A stretch of 64,000 nucleotides of DNA, taken from Mucor racemosus. Lineage: Eukaryota; Mucoromycota; Mucoromycetes; Mucorales; Mucoraceae. Position 1 is the first letter of the stretch. Every line of letters starts with the position of its first letter. Below the pieces are notes generated by a model. The model did no database searches, was not told the DNA's origin, and worked only from the letters and a program-made list of their open reading frames with translations. The position numbers were made by a program, and so were the translations under genes. Below are positions 45,533-58,392 of the stretch, piece by piece. Location of the stretch: NCBI GenBank assembly GCA_027405735.1, contig JAPEHQ010000002.1:1736001-1800000 (forward strand). The letters run 5' to 3'.

Positions 45533-46556
45533 ATGAAGGAGAGTATTTCCAATGCAAATTTCCCCAGGGATGAAGAAGAAAGAGTTTATCATATCAGCGT
45601 AAAACTTGGTGATGTCGCAAATCGTGTACTTACTGTAGGTGATCATGTTCGCGCTAGAAAAATTGCCAAATTATTAGACTCTGAAGAAGAAACTGGACAT
45701 CCTATCTTTGAAAGAACTAGTCAGCGTGGATTCCTCACCATTACTGGGAGATATAAAGGTGTTCCTGTATCTATCATGGCAATGTAGGTTAAATTGCCGT
45801 GTAAATAATAAGGTAGTAACAAGATCATTTATAAATTTTAGTGGAATGGGTAACCCTATGATGGACTTTTTCGTTCGTGAAACCCGTGCTAGTGTTGAGG
45901 GTACCTTGGCCATTATAAGATTTGGCTCATGTGGTACATTATCACATTTAGCGCCTCCTGGTGCTGTCATTGTACCCTCTGGTGGTTATTGTATCAGACG
46001 TAATATTGATTATTTCGCTGATGAACCCATTTATCCTGAACTCAAAGATAAACCATATTTCTTTTCCGGAAATTTCAAGGCTGATGAAGGCATGACAGAA
46101 ATTTTATCAAAGACTCTTGAATCAGCACTTGTGCCTATTGAAGCTGAGAATGAGTTTGTTGGTCCTGTTTTAACTGGTGGTCTCAATGCTGATGGTTGTT
46201 CATTCTATTCTTCTCAAGGTCGTTTGGATCCTGATTTCTGGGATGATAATGAAAGTTTACTCAAGGAAGTTATTGTAAATTACCCTAAAACTCATTCTAT
46301 TGAAATGGAAACCTCCATGTTATTCCATCTTGCTCGTTGTGCTCGTGATCCTTCTAAACCAATCAAGGCTGCTGGATGTATGCAAGTATTTGCTGATCGC
46401 CTTGCTAATGCTTTCATTCGTCCCGAGATTGTAGCCGTGTTGGAGCCCGTTGTTGGCAAAGCTTGTTTAGATGCATTAATTCAAGTTGAAATTGAGAATG
46501 AGATGTCTGTCGAAGGTAGCGTGTGGGAGCCTCTTAGTCAACGTAAACCTGAATAA
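45533..46556 (+). CDS. Uridine phosphorylase
   Basis: Two exons, 45533-45783 and 45842-46556 (58-nt intron), about 321 aa. Family motifs: VGDHVRARKIAKLLD near the N-terminus, FLTITGRYKG, IGMGNPMMDFFVRE built across the splice, IRFGSCGTL (phosphate/nucleoside pocket), and IEMETSMLFHLA (ribose-binding Met-Glu). It belongs to the PNP/UDP phosphorylase family and splits uridine to uracil and ribose-1-phosphate in pyrimidine salvage. The length fits eukaryotic uridine phosphorylases (about 300 aa). Assignment between uridine and other nucleosides rests on overall resemblance to the eukaryotic Upp branch. Confidence 0.88.
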
Positions 46557-46639
46557 GATAAATAAGAATATTTGTTTTAGATAATAAATTGTAGAAATGA
46601 TAATTATTACAGACTTGCCTTTTTTACTAGCTGTGAATA

Positions 46640-46795
46640 CGCATTAATTGCTTCCTTGATGAACTATTCAAGCCATATCGTATACATTGAGTTTGGTAAA
46701 TGTATGCAATTTGATGAATCGAGTAAATTATTGTACTTGTCCATGCAGGGGAATTTGACTTTTTTATTTCTTTCATCTTTTAACATCTAAATCAA
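46640..46795 (-). pseudogene. Coding remnant, unknown family
   Basis: Read on the minus strand, this gives DKYNNLLDSSNCIHLPNSMY and then TIWLE, a TAG stop, and FIKEAINAYSQLVKKG. It looks like protein with one nonsense change (CAG to TAG would explain it). No start or intact gene was found. Confidence 0.3.
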
Positions 46796-46925
46796 AAGTT
46801 AAATATAATATAGATGAGTCAAGGGACAAAGAGTAGAGAGATAATGTACATACACTAAATTGAGTTTTTCCTTATTAAGCAAATGTATACAATCATGCAA
46901 ATCAAACAAACACATATAGACATCA

Positions 46926-47182
46926 GATATGGAGATTGATGAATGTATTAAATCTTCTCTAGAGTACTATTGTATATTCAGTACTGATAACTCCCTAGAA
47001 AAGGAAGGATATCTGAATAGTGATCACAGCGTCGAAGATAACAATGTCTCTATAGAAGAATAGCAAAATTATGCTAAAATTGATCATGTTAACAATAAAG
47101 TTAATAAAGCAAAAAATTATGAAGGTGAAAATAGTTCTATGGATGAAACGCCTCTTGGTGGTAATGAATACGTGAATAGTAT
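46926..47182 (+). pseudogene. Coding remnant, unknown family
   Basis: From an ATG the frame reads MEIDECIKSSLEYYC...VSIEE, a TAG, then QNYAKIDHVNNKVNKAK and on to YVNSI before TGA. The composition is protein-like on both sides of the TAG. A short lysine-rich frame (MEKNVNPIKKDAPKKK) follows near 47243. Possibly a dead gene next to the remnant on the other strand. Confidence 0.3.
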
Positions 47183-49069
47183 CTGAAGCGATTATGTTAT
47201 TTAATAAATCATACATTTTGGCAATGTATATAGTTATTTAGATATGGAAAAGAATGTCAATCCTATCAAAAAAGATGCTCCAAAAAAGAAGGCCTCACAC
47301 AACAAGCCTTGAAACCAGAAATACGACAGATATAAAATGTAGTAAAACATTCGAGTTTTTTACTTGAAAGATCTGATAATGATAAATCGCAAGCCATCTA
47401 GTAAATAGGTTTTTATTTTATTTTGCTATATGTATAGCTTATTTCATAGCCAGGAACAAAAATAAAATCCTGATTTAAAGCTGTAACATTTGGAAGGAGA
47501 TAAGCTAATTCCCATGTTTTTGTGATTGATAAATAGAAAAAAAAATGCCAAATTATAAAACGCATGCTACTAAATCAATCAAAGCTTAATTCAAGTACAA
47601 ATATTTTAAATTAAATGTACAAAAACTTTTTTAAGAATCACATTTTTATTTATTTTCAGCCTCTATTCTTGTATAAATGTTTACAGACCTTTGCATAATT
47701 GTAAATATGTAGCACACTTGACCAGATACCACAAATGAGCTTGATCTACGTTTATTATCCCAAGATAGTAATACATATTGTTACAGGAAATACCTGCTCA
47801 AATAAACGTCGGAAAACAGTAGTACGCGTAAAATCACTACATAATGAAATAACAACAAGCCCAAAAAACATAAAAAGACTTCCAGAAAATCGGCGATCTA
47901 TAAATAAATATCTCCAAGCGCCACTGTAAAACTGCTGCTATACTTGTATAATGCTGGCGTAAATAAAGATTATTGGCTAATAGTACTGAATACTTTGAAC
48001 AGGATGCTATCAATTGATACAATTCCTCCAAAAATTACAATTTTTTAATAGCAAACCATTTGGTTTATATCACATAGTCTCATATACATGTGAACGTATT
48101 TGTTGTCAAATCAACAAATAGAACAATACCACTAGCCTGGGACAAGCGGCATTTTACTGCTCAAGCACACACACACATCAAGGAACTTTTGTTTTGTGAC
48201 ACATGAGATAAACGTAAATTTTCATAATGATGACGGATGTAAATGAAAGAGAGTCTAAATTGTATTGGGAAAAATAGAAGCTATACGTGAAGAGTGCAAT
48301 AATCAAACCGATAATGATTTGCATTTATGCTATTTAAAATTTATTGCAACTATATTTGTACAAGCGAAATCTCAAATGTTGTGTACCTGGAAAGGGACAA
48401 AAAAGTAAATGATGCCATGCTCAAATTTAAGATGTCTCGGCTCCAGAGTCTAAAATTTCATTTCAAACTTGAATATGTGTGCTGAGACTTTCTAGATTCG
48501 TTCTGATGGTAATTTCGTTCATTTTATTACCTTTTGATTTGATGTGTTTTTGCCTATTTTATTTTTAATTTTTCTTGTTGCACAAATGACGATTCAAATC
48601 AAGTCCGCTTAACCAACATATAACATCCACATCTCAGTCTTGTGTGTGTGGTTTTTCTATTGCTGTTACCCGCGCAATTAAAAAGAAGCCGAAAGATAGC
48701 AAAATATTTATTTCTGTATCTTAGAAAATGCGTTTGATCAGACCAAAAGCCTTTTTTTCGATATTTTTACGCCATTTTTTACTATTTGAAATCAAGAAAA
48801 AGAATTCTATATATGTACATATAAATAAACATAAAAGCAAAGCTTTCTTTGTTCAGTTTATTTTTATATATTTTTGACCTAAAATAAAAGGCAAAGGAGG
48901 CTTATTTATCATAAAAAAAGATAAAAAAGCCCTTTTCTTTGTGTTACGCTTGCTAAACCCAAAAAAAAAAAAAAAAAAAAAAAAAAGAATAAAAATTGAT
49001 TAAGCGAGGTTTCTCCTGGTTTCTCCCTTTTCTTTTCTATTTTTCTCTACAACTACAAAACAATTAAAA
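47183..49069. other. AT-rich intergenic / promoter of GMD
   Basis: No gene recognised. Ends with pyrimidine- and A-rich promoter DNA, including an A26 run (48961-48986) about 85 nt before the GMD start. Confidence 0.45.
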
Positions 49070-50361
49070 ATGTCTGAAAATCTCATCGCCTCTCTTCAAG
49101 TCGGAAGTAACACTCCTTCCATGCCTGTTGAGGAATATAGAGCTCGTAAGGTTGCCCTTGTTACTGGTAAGTTTTATCTATGTTGTCCATCAAAAAAAAG
49201 ATTCGATGTTGACTTGTAAAATCAAATATTAGGTGTTACCGGTCAAGATGGTTCTTATTTGACCGAATTCTTGTTGGAGAAGGGATATGAGGTTCACGGT
49301 ATCATTCGTAGATCTTCTTCTTTCAATACTGGTCGTATTGAACATATTTATAAGGATAGACATGATCAAGGTAAATATAAATCTAGTCGTGTAATTGGAC
49401 TTTTGGTTAAAGATCCGATTGTTTGACCCAATCAACCGAAACTAACGACGATCTTCATATTACACTAGGCGTCAAGTTCTTCCTCCATCACGGTGATTTG
49501 ACTGATTCCACTTGTCTCGTTCACATCATCTCTCAAATCCAACCTACTGAAGTCTACAACTTGGCTGCTCAATCTCATGTTAAGGTTTCTTTTGATATGT
49601 CTGAATATACCGGCGATGTTGATGCTCTTGGTACTCTTCGTCTTTTAGATGCTATCCGTACCTGTGGTTTGAGTGATCGTGTTCGTTTCTATCAAGCTTC
49701 TACCTCTGAACTTTACGGTAAGGTCGCTGAGACCCCTCAAAAGGAAACTACACCTTTCTATCCTCGTTCTCCCTATGGTGTTGCTAAACTCTACGGTTAC
49801 TGGATTACTGTCAACTACCGTGAATCATACAACATGTATGCTTGTAACGGTATTCTCTTCAACCACGAAAGTCCTCGTCGTGGCCGTACTTTTGTCACTC
49901 GTAAGATTACTCGTGCCGTTGCAGATATTCATTTAGGTCGTCAAGATTGTCTTTATCTTGGTAACATTGACGCTAAACGTGATTGGGGACATGCCCGTGA
50001 TTATGTTGAGGGTATGTGGCTCATGCTCCAACAAGATGTTCCTCAAGATTTCGTCTTGGCTACTGGTGAAACTCACACTGTTCGTAGTTTTGTTGAAAAG
50101 GCTTTCAAGGTTACTGGTCGTAATATTGTTTGGGAAGGTGAGGGTGTTAACGAAATTGGTAAAGATGCTGAATCAGGCAAGGTTCGTGTCCGTATTGACC
50201 CCAAATATTTCCGTCCTGCCGAAGTTGAGCTCTTGTTGGGTGATCCCACCAAGGCTAACACTGAATTGGGTTGGAAGAGAAAGGTCGATTTCAGCGAATT
50301 AGTTACTGAAATGGTTGTTTCTGATATCGAAGGTGGTCTTAACTCTTCAACATTAATGTAA
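49070..50361 (+). CDS. GMD: GDP-mannose 4,6-dehydratase
   Basis: Three exons: 49070-49166, 49233-49370 and 49469-50361, about 375 aa. The NAD(P)-binding start [11 protein letters not shown] is made at the first splice. Further landmarks are [51 protein letters not shown], the catalytic [10 protein letters not shown] (Tyr-x3-Lys), [16 protein letters not shown], and [14 protein letters not shown]. The enzyme turns GDP-mannose into GDP-4-keto-6-deoxymannose, the first step to GDP-fucose. Fucose is known from cell walls of Mucoromycota, which fits the suggested lineage. Codons are CT-biased as in ATIC, suggesting strong expression. Confidence 0.95.
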
Positions 50362-52324
50362 TTTTAGATTTTTTTTAATAATATACACACTTTTATACTT
50401 TACAAAAACCATTTAAAAAAATCCTCTTCCTCTTTTTTTCCTATTCTCCTCCTTTTACTTCTATTTTATAAATAAAAATTCAACTATATATCAATATAAT
50501 CTTTTTGTACAAAGTAACTGCATGTGTTTTTACTATTTTTTGTGTTACATTATTTAAAATCAAAATTTCATTACCAACTACGATATTTAGCTGTTAAAGG
50601 TCTAGGCAACACTTTTTTTTTAATATATTTATTTTTAATCTTGAGCCTTGGCGTTTATCCTATTTGTATATTTATCATAAATACTGATTTGAAATTGCTT
50701 TAAATGGTAATTATTATTCGATTTTATCAATGATGTGCATATTTATCATTAACATTGAAAAGAGAAATGATTTACCAAGATACAAGTGTAACATTACAAG
50801 GAAGATCTTCATCTTTTCCTATTAATTTATTTCGTCATGAATTTCAAGCGCTGATAGAATGTACAATATATTATATTTATACTATTATTTGATAGCAATA
50901 TATACAAATACAAACGAAAACGACTAATTTAGTCTATATGCGGAGTTGTTGCTTGAAAATTGATCTGCTTTCTGTTTATAAACGGAGCCATTGTATATAG
51001 TACATGTCAATCTATAAGAAAGATCCTAATCTTTGTTTATGAGGACCGAACTCGCTAAAGTTATAAATGATCGCCAAAAGCTAACGAGAAATAGAATAAT
51101 GCCATTTCTTTCTCATATTACGGTAGTATTGATTGAGAAAGCATTCATAGATTTTATTTGACTGTCAACACAAACATATATACTACTAAATGTTGTGTTA
51201 TAATATATTCTTACAAGTGTTTATTCAAGGTTTTCATAATCATAATTTCTATTATTCAGAAATCCAGAATCATTATTATAACTAGAATTTGGTATCATTT
51301 TGCAAATCTGACAGCTCAAATTCAGTTTTTAAATGCAGATTAGTTTCTGATTATAATTCTTGCTCTTCAATCCCCAGACATAAAAATGATTCGAAATCAA
51401 GAAACTTTATTATTTCATACCAAATGGAATGTACTATTAAGTAGGATATATTTGTATATATACACTAAATTTGAATATTGTAGAGCAATAAAATATTATG
51501 CCGTGTCCAAAAAGGAAATGCTAATTGAATTCCGATGCTTGAAAAAGTAAGATACTCATTTTACAAGGAGCCCTCAACGCCAGAATCAATCATTTTTTTT
51601 GCATTAAAAATATACAAAAATAAACTAGACATGTCAAAAGTATACAAAAAAAGGTTATAAAAGCCAATTTTTTTTTTATCTTGACAGTATGCAACAACCA
51701 ACAATCCTTTAAACTTTAAATTCGGTCTGTCAAATTTGAATCAATTTTCTGTTTTCTTGCCGTATACATTGTTGAGTAGGGCCTTGTAGCTTACAATAGG
51801 GGGCTACTAACCATTAATAATCAATATAAGGGCAAATAGCGTTTGGAAGCTTCTAGATATGTCATTATTTTTCAAACCTCCTCGCATCTTTATACTATTC
51901 GGAACTGCTGCTTACACATTTTGTCTAACGTTAGATTTGTAATGATATAGTTGTGACCTATGTTTTTATGATTTATTGATTGGTTACAGGTGTTTCAGAC
52001 AATGAGATTATAAATAGTGGAGACGAACAGAAAATTTTTTCTCTCAATTTTTTCTTTTTTCTACAGTCTTTTTTTTTCTTTTTTGTTAAATTCTCTATAC
52101 ACTTTACAAAGAATATAATTGGAATTATCCAGAAAAGGAATAAAAAAGAGACACATTTCAACTACAATTCAGAAAAATAGAGATTAGATAGTTTGAAAAA
52201 GAAACACACAAACCCGAAAAAAGAAAAAGAAAAAAGAAAACAACGTACATTAAGAGCCTTTTCTTGAAATAATTCTGTATTTGAGACATTGCCCCCAAAT
52301 TTATATAAAACAACCCTCCTCATC
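50362..52324. other. AT-rich intergenic, no gene seen
   Basis: No gene recognised over about 2 kb. The last 300 nt before TFIIB are T- and A-rich promoter DNA. Confidence 0.5.
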
Positions 52325-53429
52325 ATGACTACAGCTATTCCTTTCCCTTTACGTGTTGATCCTCATCTCAAAGATGAAGGAAAGCCCAAGCAATTTCAAC
52401 CTAATCTCAATGTCAAGTTGATATGTCCTGACTGTAGAATCGAACCTCCTTCAATTGTAGAGGAATTCGCCTCGGGTGACCTTGTTTGTGGAGATTGTGG
52501 GCTCGTTCTTGGTGATCGTATTATTGATACGAGATCAGAATGGAGAACCTTCGCAAACGATGAAGGCGATGTATGTGTTGTATTTTATATTTATTTAAAG
52601 AAATATTGTTAACAATATTTTGTATATTTAAATTAATTTAAATATATAGGATCCTTCTCGTGTTGGTGCTGCTGCCAATCCACTGCTTGATGGTAATCAA
52701 TTAGATACAGTTATTTCTCGAAGAGATGGCGGCTCTGGTACAGCCAAAGACTTGAACAAAGTTCATGGTCGTGCCACGGCTGTCAAGGGTGAACGAAATC
52801 TTGTACAAGCTTACAAAGAAATTAGTGCCATGTGTGATTCCATTTCACTTTCTAAAATTGTCAGCGACACAGCAAAGCAACTTTACAAGAGAGTTGAAGA
52901 TGAAAAATTACTGCGTGGTAAATCAAGTGATGCAATTATTGCTGCTTGTATTTTTATTGCTTGCCGTCAAGAAAAAGTTGGCCGTACTTTTAGAGAAATT
53001 TGTGCATTGACCCGTGTCCCAAAGAAAGAGATTGGCCGTTGTTACAAATCACTCCAATCCAAATTACAAACAAATACCACCATTATGAATTCTGAAGATT
53101 TGATGCTTCGTTTTTGTTCCAATCTTCAATTACCCAATTATGTTCAAAAAGCAGGTATCGATTTGGTTAAAAGAGCTAAAGAGGTCGGTACACTTGCAGG
53201 CAAGTCTCCTATTTCTGTTGCTGCTGCTTGTATCTATCTCGTTTCATATCTTTATCGTCAACCTAAATCAACTCGTGAAATTGCTCATGTTGCTGGCGTT
53301 TCTGAAGTAACTATTAAGAGTGCCTACAAATCTCTCTATGCTGAAAAAGATAGCTTGGTTGATTTGGTATCCTTGAGAGCTAAGCCTAATGGCGAAGGGA
53401 TAAGTTTCGAAGATCTTGCTTTACCTTAG
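52325..53429 (+). CDS. SUA7: Transcription initiation factor IIB
   Basis: Two exons, 52325-52570 and 52650-53429 (79-nt intron), 341 aa. The ATG at 52325 gives [19 protein letters not shown]. The zinc ribbon is CPDC...CGDC followed by [18 protein letters not shown], the B-reader region. Two cyclin-like repeats follow; the second is introduced by RFCSNLQLP and contains [17 protein letters not shown] and [24 protein letters not shown] bridges TBP, promoter DNA and RNA polymerase II, and sets the start site. Length matches other TFIIBs (about 315-345 aa). Confidence 0.96.
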
Positions 53430-53765
53430 ATGATGTAGATCCACAAGGTCAACCTTACTATTATATATAACGATGTCTGAAAATGTTGATACGCACAAGC
53501 ACACACATTTGCTATCTTTTTTTCATGATTCACAATGAAATTCCCTTACTTAAAAAAAATCTAAAAAATTGTATATAAAATTAAAATAAAAAAGACTCAA
53601 AAAGTCATGTATTTAAATTCTTTTTCTTTATATTCGACAATCCTTTTAAAATATTTTGTATTGATGGTGAAATATTGATCGATTCACATCGATATTATAT
53701 TCAACAAAATCCTAACCATATGCAGGATTGATCAAACTTAAATTTGCACCAAGAAGATAAAATGT
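53430..53765. other. 3' flank of TFIIB, no gene seen
   Basis: AT-rich; grades into the following repeat at about 53766. Confidence 0.45.
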
Positions 53766-54991
53766 CGCTGAACATCATTGTTTGAAGCATTTTGAAGTAA
53801 TTTAGGTCGACTTGAAGGGGTAAATACTCCATGTCATAAAGGGTTGAGAGACATCAGTCAAGAAAGTTACACTCCATAAAAAAAGTTACTCTCCATAAAT
53901 AAAAAAGTTACACTCCATAAGTTAAAATGGATTTTTTTTCCTAAAAATCAGATTTCCAACATTTTTCCCATAAATTTTTTCATGTGCTGAGGTAAGAGCG
54001 GATTCTAATACAAGTTAATGCTACAATAATTATGGTGCTATTCATATATTTTTAGCTATTTTTTTTGCGGAGATATAGCCGTTCAAAAAATTATAGGAAT
54101 ATCAGAAAAGCAAGCATACCTATTGATTTTATTAAGTAAACATTGCTTGCAGTTATAATAAAAGTTCTTTGTCTACGTTATAGATATATTATTTGGTAGA
54201 TACAAATAGAGCCAAAATAAAAATTCAAAGGATTTACCCCATAAAACACACCAAAAATGTATAAATTATTAATATCATCTTCCAGTAAGTTATCAAACAA
54301 AATGCCAGTTTCATAAAAATAATTGCGAGCAGCAATATATATAGATCCGTTTTTAGTTTTTTCAAAAAAATTAATTTTTCAAGGAGTAGTGAAGATTTGA
54401 AGGTGTACTCTTGTTTTTTGACCCCAACCCCCATCCAAAAATCGCGATTTTGAGCGATTTTTGTAACAAAATAGTAAAAATCTCTTATTGAAATTAGTTT
54501 GATTGGATTCAGATTTTTAAGGGCTACAAATAACGATTAATTGTCTACAGACTATCACTATAGCATCTGTCGAATAAATCCAGAAAAACCGATACTTTTT
54601 TCTTCCAATTTTGGTTTTTACAGCTTAAATATGAAATATTGAAACTTTGAGCCTTAATATCTCTGCAAAAAATTAAGATACCCAAAGACTTTTTTATAAT
54701 AAAATTTACTTGTTTTAAAATTCTCTTTAACATATCTGAGTTTGAAAAATCTAGGCATCTTTTTTTTTATTTCATTTTTTTGACATTTTCGTAATAGATT
54801 CCAAAATATTCGTTAAATTGTGCAGAATTTTTTTATATTCATGTCATCAACCTCGTTGAGCTCTCTAGGTCCCAATTCAAATTTCTTCAAAATATTGATT
54901 TTTCGTGGAGATGTCCTCAAAAATGTGTACAAAAGAATATCCTCGGTTTTGCTCGAAAAAAATAATGTGTACACCCTAATTCCAAATTCTG
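53766..54991 (-). repeat. Long family A unit, third copy
   Basis: Homologous to the right palindrome arm, with visible divergence: fewer copies of the ACTCCATAA tandem, many substitutions. It also keeps the end (53766-53847) that matches only the left arm's inner flank (19352-19434). The encoded 100-codon frame seen in the arms is open here too but with mostly amino-acid-changing differences. Confidence 0.75.
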
Positions 54992-55395
54992 TGTTACGTT
55001 CACAGGTTATTATAGTAACTTTTAAGATAATAATGAACATTTTGAGTTACATTATAATTTTTATTGTAAAAATGAACTAACTAATCTGGGATAGCATTCC
55101 TTGTATAATTATCACTTTCTATTATCTACGCACATTTCTCTTTTACCGAAACTAATAAGAATTAGACAAGAGTAAAAGGTGAGGGTTTATTCAATGTAGA
55201 GAATGAGATTATATATAGAAGAGATTATTAAGTGATACAACAGCTATTAATGGTGTAACAATAACAATATTCTGATAATACGACTACTATAGCGCTATAT
55301 CTAGATTCTGATATACAGTAACAATTACTATCTGGTTATAGTACACTCTATGAATCTCACTATGTAAGCTCGGTTACTGGAGTAAATCAACTATA
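54992..55395 (+). mobile_element. LTR family II, truncated copy
   Basis: Starts TGTTACGTTCACAGG at the same junction with family A as the 20845 LTR, and follows it to about 55395, where similarity stops. The 3' half is missing. Confidence 0.6.
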
Positions 55396-56114
55396 TCGGC
55401 ATGACTATGGTTCCAAAATCTGTAAAGAATGAAATATATCAACTAATAACCTGTATGAATATAGTGTATTTGTGGAATATGTACACATTTATCCACTATA
55501 TTGATCTCCATTTCATCTGATTTTCAATCAAAGTACAGCTGGCATGAATAGACATACTACTAAATAATATATACTGATTCATACTAATACTGTATAAACG
55601 TTCTACCGAGCTTCGACCCTAGCAGCTTATAGTTAAAGGCCAATCAACATAGTGTGGATCTAATCACACCACTATGATCAAGGATCCATGAACTCTATGA
55701 ATACACCGATTAATTACTATCAAGGCTTATATCTGACAAGGGTATTATTGGCTATGTATGGACCTAGAAATGTTTACGTAATCTCTATGATGAAAAATGA
55801 AAACTATATAAAGACATTTATTTATTACAAAAGTCCTCAAGTAGAATGTAACTTGATAATAAAATCCTAGTGTTATCTAGTCGAATTCCTATTGTTTTTT
55901 ATATTTTTTCGTAAATATCTCTACCTATTCCACATTATCAGTCAAATATATATTACATACTACGGTACATCTATACATTTCAAATGCGACGTAAATTCAA
56001 ATATATCAGAAGAGAAGCCAGTAATTTATCGAAAGGTAAAATGTATAAAATTAATCAAGTGAAAAAGTACCGTTTTATTAAGAGATTATAGAGAGGTAAT
56101 GATCGCAATTGAGC
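55396..56114. other. AT-rich, no gene seen
   Basis: No gene recognised. Small open frames look like chance. Confidence 0.45.
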
Positions 56115-56700
56115 AGTGCGAGCCCTATGCTCGGGCTCGCTTGAATTGCGCTTTTTTCAGGTTAGTACTTGCTTTGGCTTGCTTGATTAAATTTTTGAGT
56201 AATTTCCTACTTGGCGCTCGACGAAAACATTGAAAGCTTGCTTGTATGCTTGCTCGAAATGCTTCAAATTGAAATAGGCTTTCTTGCATGTATGTAAACC
56301 TGCTTACTTGTCTGCTTTCAAATCAAGTAAGCAAGCATGTAAAACAGGGAAAACTTATTTAATTTACATAATCCTAACTTTAAAAATGTCAAAATGCATC
56401 ACATTTTAAACTAATACAGTATTAGGCTGAAAATATATAGCACCATGCTTGTGCTTGCATTCGGATTTGCTCGCTTGCTTATATACTCGTGCTCGACTTG
56501 CTTGACTTTTTGAAAATTTAGATAATGCTTGATTTATGCTTTCTTGCTTGCTTTCAAAACTGAGAATGCTCAATAATATACAACCGCTCGACGAGCCGTT
56601 GCTTAGGCTCTGGTTTGCTTGAGTAATGTTCAAATATTTTAGACTCGGCAAATGCTTGCTGAAACTGCTTGCACTCGCTTGGGCTCGGTCATTTTGCGAA
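56115..56700. repeat. GCTTG/GCTCG-dense tract
   Basis: About 585 bp packed with the pentamers GCTTG and GCTCG (often as GCTTGCTTG, GCTCGCTTG or CTCGACTTGCTTG), mostly on the plus strand with a few reverse copies. Spacing is irregular, so it is not a simple tandem. Dense short motifs of this sort are seen near the ends of hAT- and CACTA-type transposons as transposase sites, but no transposase or terminal repeats were found here. Confidence 0.6.
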
Positions 56701-56729
56701 CGCTATCTATAACATCTTTTAGTATGAAG

Positions 56730-56885
56730 AAATTTTGAGGATTTTTATTTTTTTCCATTTTTTTTGGCATTTTTTTAGTATATTTTAAAATATTCGTTGT
56801 AATAAGGAGCATTTTTTTTTACAATCATATCGTTTGCATTGTTGTGCTCTACCGGGCCCAACTTAGTTATTTTTAAAATATTTAT
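56730..56885 (-). repeat. Interspersed repeat family A, fragment
   Basis: Diverged reverse copy of the family A core (TTTTTGGCATTTTT, AATATTCGTTG, TTGTGCTCTA). Short and poorly preserved. Confidence 0.45.
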
Positions 56886-57395
56886 AGGAATTGTAAAATA
56901 GCGGATGTTTGTGTGTTGATGCCTATTTTACAAGTTTTCAATTATAATGTCTTTTATTGACATTCTTTTCTAAGATACTTGGTTGAGATGTTGATACTTT
57001 GTTTGATATGATAGAATATCATTGGATGGATGTTAATTTTTCAACATTCCAGTTATAATTTAAAATGCAACTAAGTTTATTTTTATGAAATGTGATTTTT
57101 TTATCTAGAATTACTGCAATTGTGATTTTATGAGTAAGAGTTTTGGAATATATTATTAATGCAAAATAAGTACAGCTTTATATCATAGATGTCGCGTTTT
57201 AGAAAGTTGTATTTTGATCAGAAATACTTTCTTTTACAGGCACTAGTAATATAGAGTTTCATCGTTATGCTTATTGGGATCTGGGTAGAACTCAATCCTT
57301 ATGGAGCGAGATTCAGGTACGAATCGAGATCCGTTATTTTTCTGAAATGACAATGGCGACTTTCGTCTATAAAAGGTGTCATTTCATTGCCGGAG
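56886..57395. other. AT-rich, no gene seen
   Basis: No gene recognised. Confidence 0.45.
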
Positions 57396-58392
57396 GCACG
57401 CTCCAATTTTGAATATTATCATATAGAATTGTATAATCAGATATGCACATGTGACTGAGCTTCAATTCAAAAAAAGTGTTCAAATGGAAAAAAAACCCAA
57501 AAAAAACCTTGTATGTTTAATTGCTCACAAAAATGCATAGTAAGTTGAACTAGCGTATTAAATATCTTGGGTTCAGTTTTTAATTCTGAATCGATCTATG
57601 TAGGTTTTGAAAATGTTTTTCTCATAAAATTTCTAGTAAATTTAATGTCAAATTTTAACGGTTTTTGATCAAAAAGTACCCTTCATTCAAATGCAATCCT
57701 AAAATATTTTATTTTCACATTATGCGCAACAAAAGTATCTACATAATGAGTATTTATACGTAGCTGTAGCCCTATTTTTTGTGGGGAAATTAATTTTTTT
57801 TGATCATTTTTTTTGGTCGGCAAAAATTGATCCTTGTATATCTTTGTCCAAAATTGATCCTTTTTTGTATCACCAAAAATCAATCATTCAATCTCAATTT
57901 TCTCGATGAAAAATCTATATTTTTTTACGAGATAAAATTCGTTAGATAGACGTTAATGAGTACTATCCTATGGGTTTAGCTTTGCATACCTGTCATCCCT
58001 TCATGGATCTCTATAACAGAAAAAGTGCTCTCGCAAAATTTATAAAAAAAGTTTTTACAGCCATTCAAAGTCTAGATATCCTGGTAGAGAATAAAATATA
58101 AAGCAGAGTTCAATTAATACCCATCATTGCAATGCCTTAGTATTTTCTCGACTTATTTTCACTTCAAATGCGGTTTCTCAATTTTAAGCTGGCCATTTTT
58201 GAATCATTCAAATTTATGAAACAACCACTATAGTAACCATCCTTGTTCCATTAAATAAAATTTGTAACCGGCACAATGTTGAATCAATGAGTACTGTTTT
58301 TGAAAAAAAATTCTGCTAAAATTGTCCACCAGCACAAATATTCACCTTATTTTCCTTGTTTTGTCCTATAAAATTGTTGAAACTAGACTTGG
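57396..58392 (-). repeat. Interspersed repeat family B, copy 2 (inverted)
   Basis: Reverse complement of 42894-43913 over its whole length, with scattered differences. Confidence 0.75.
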
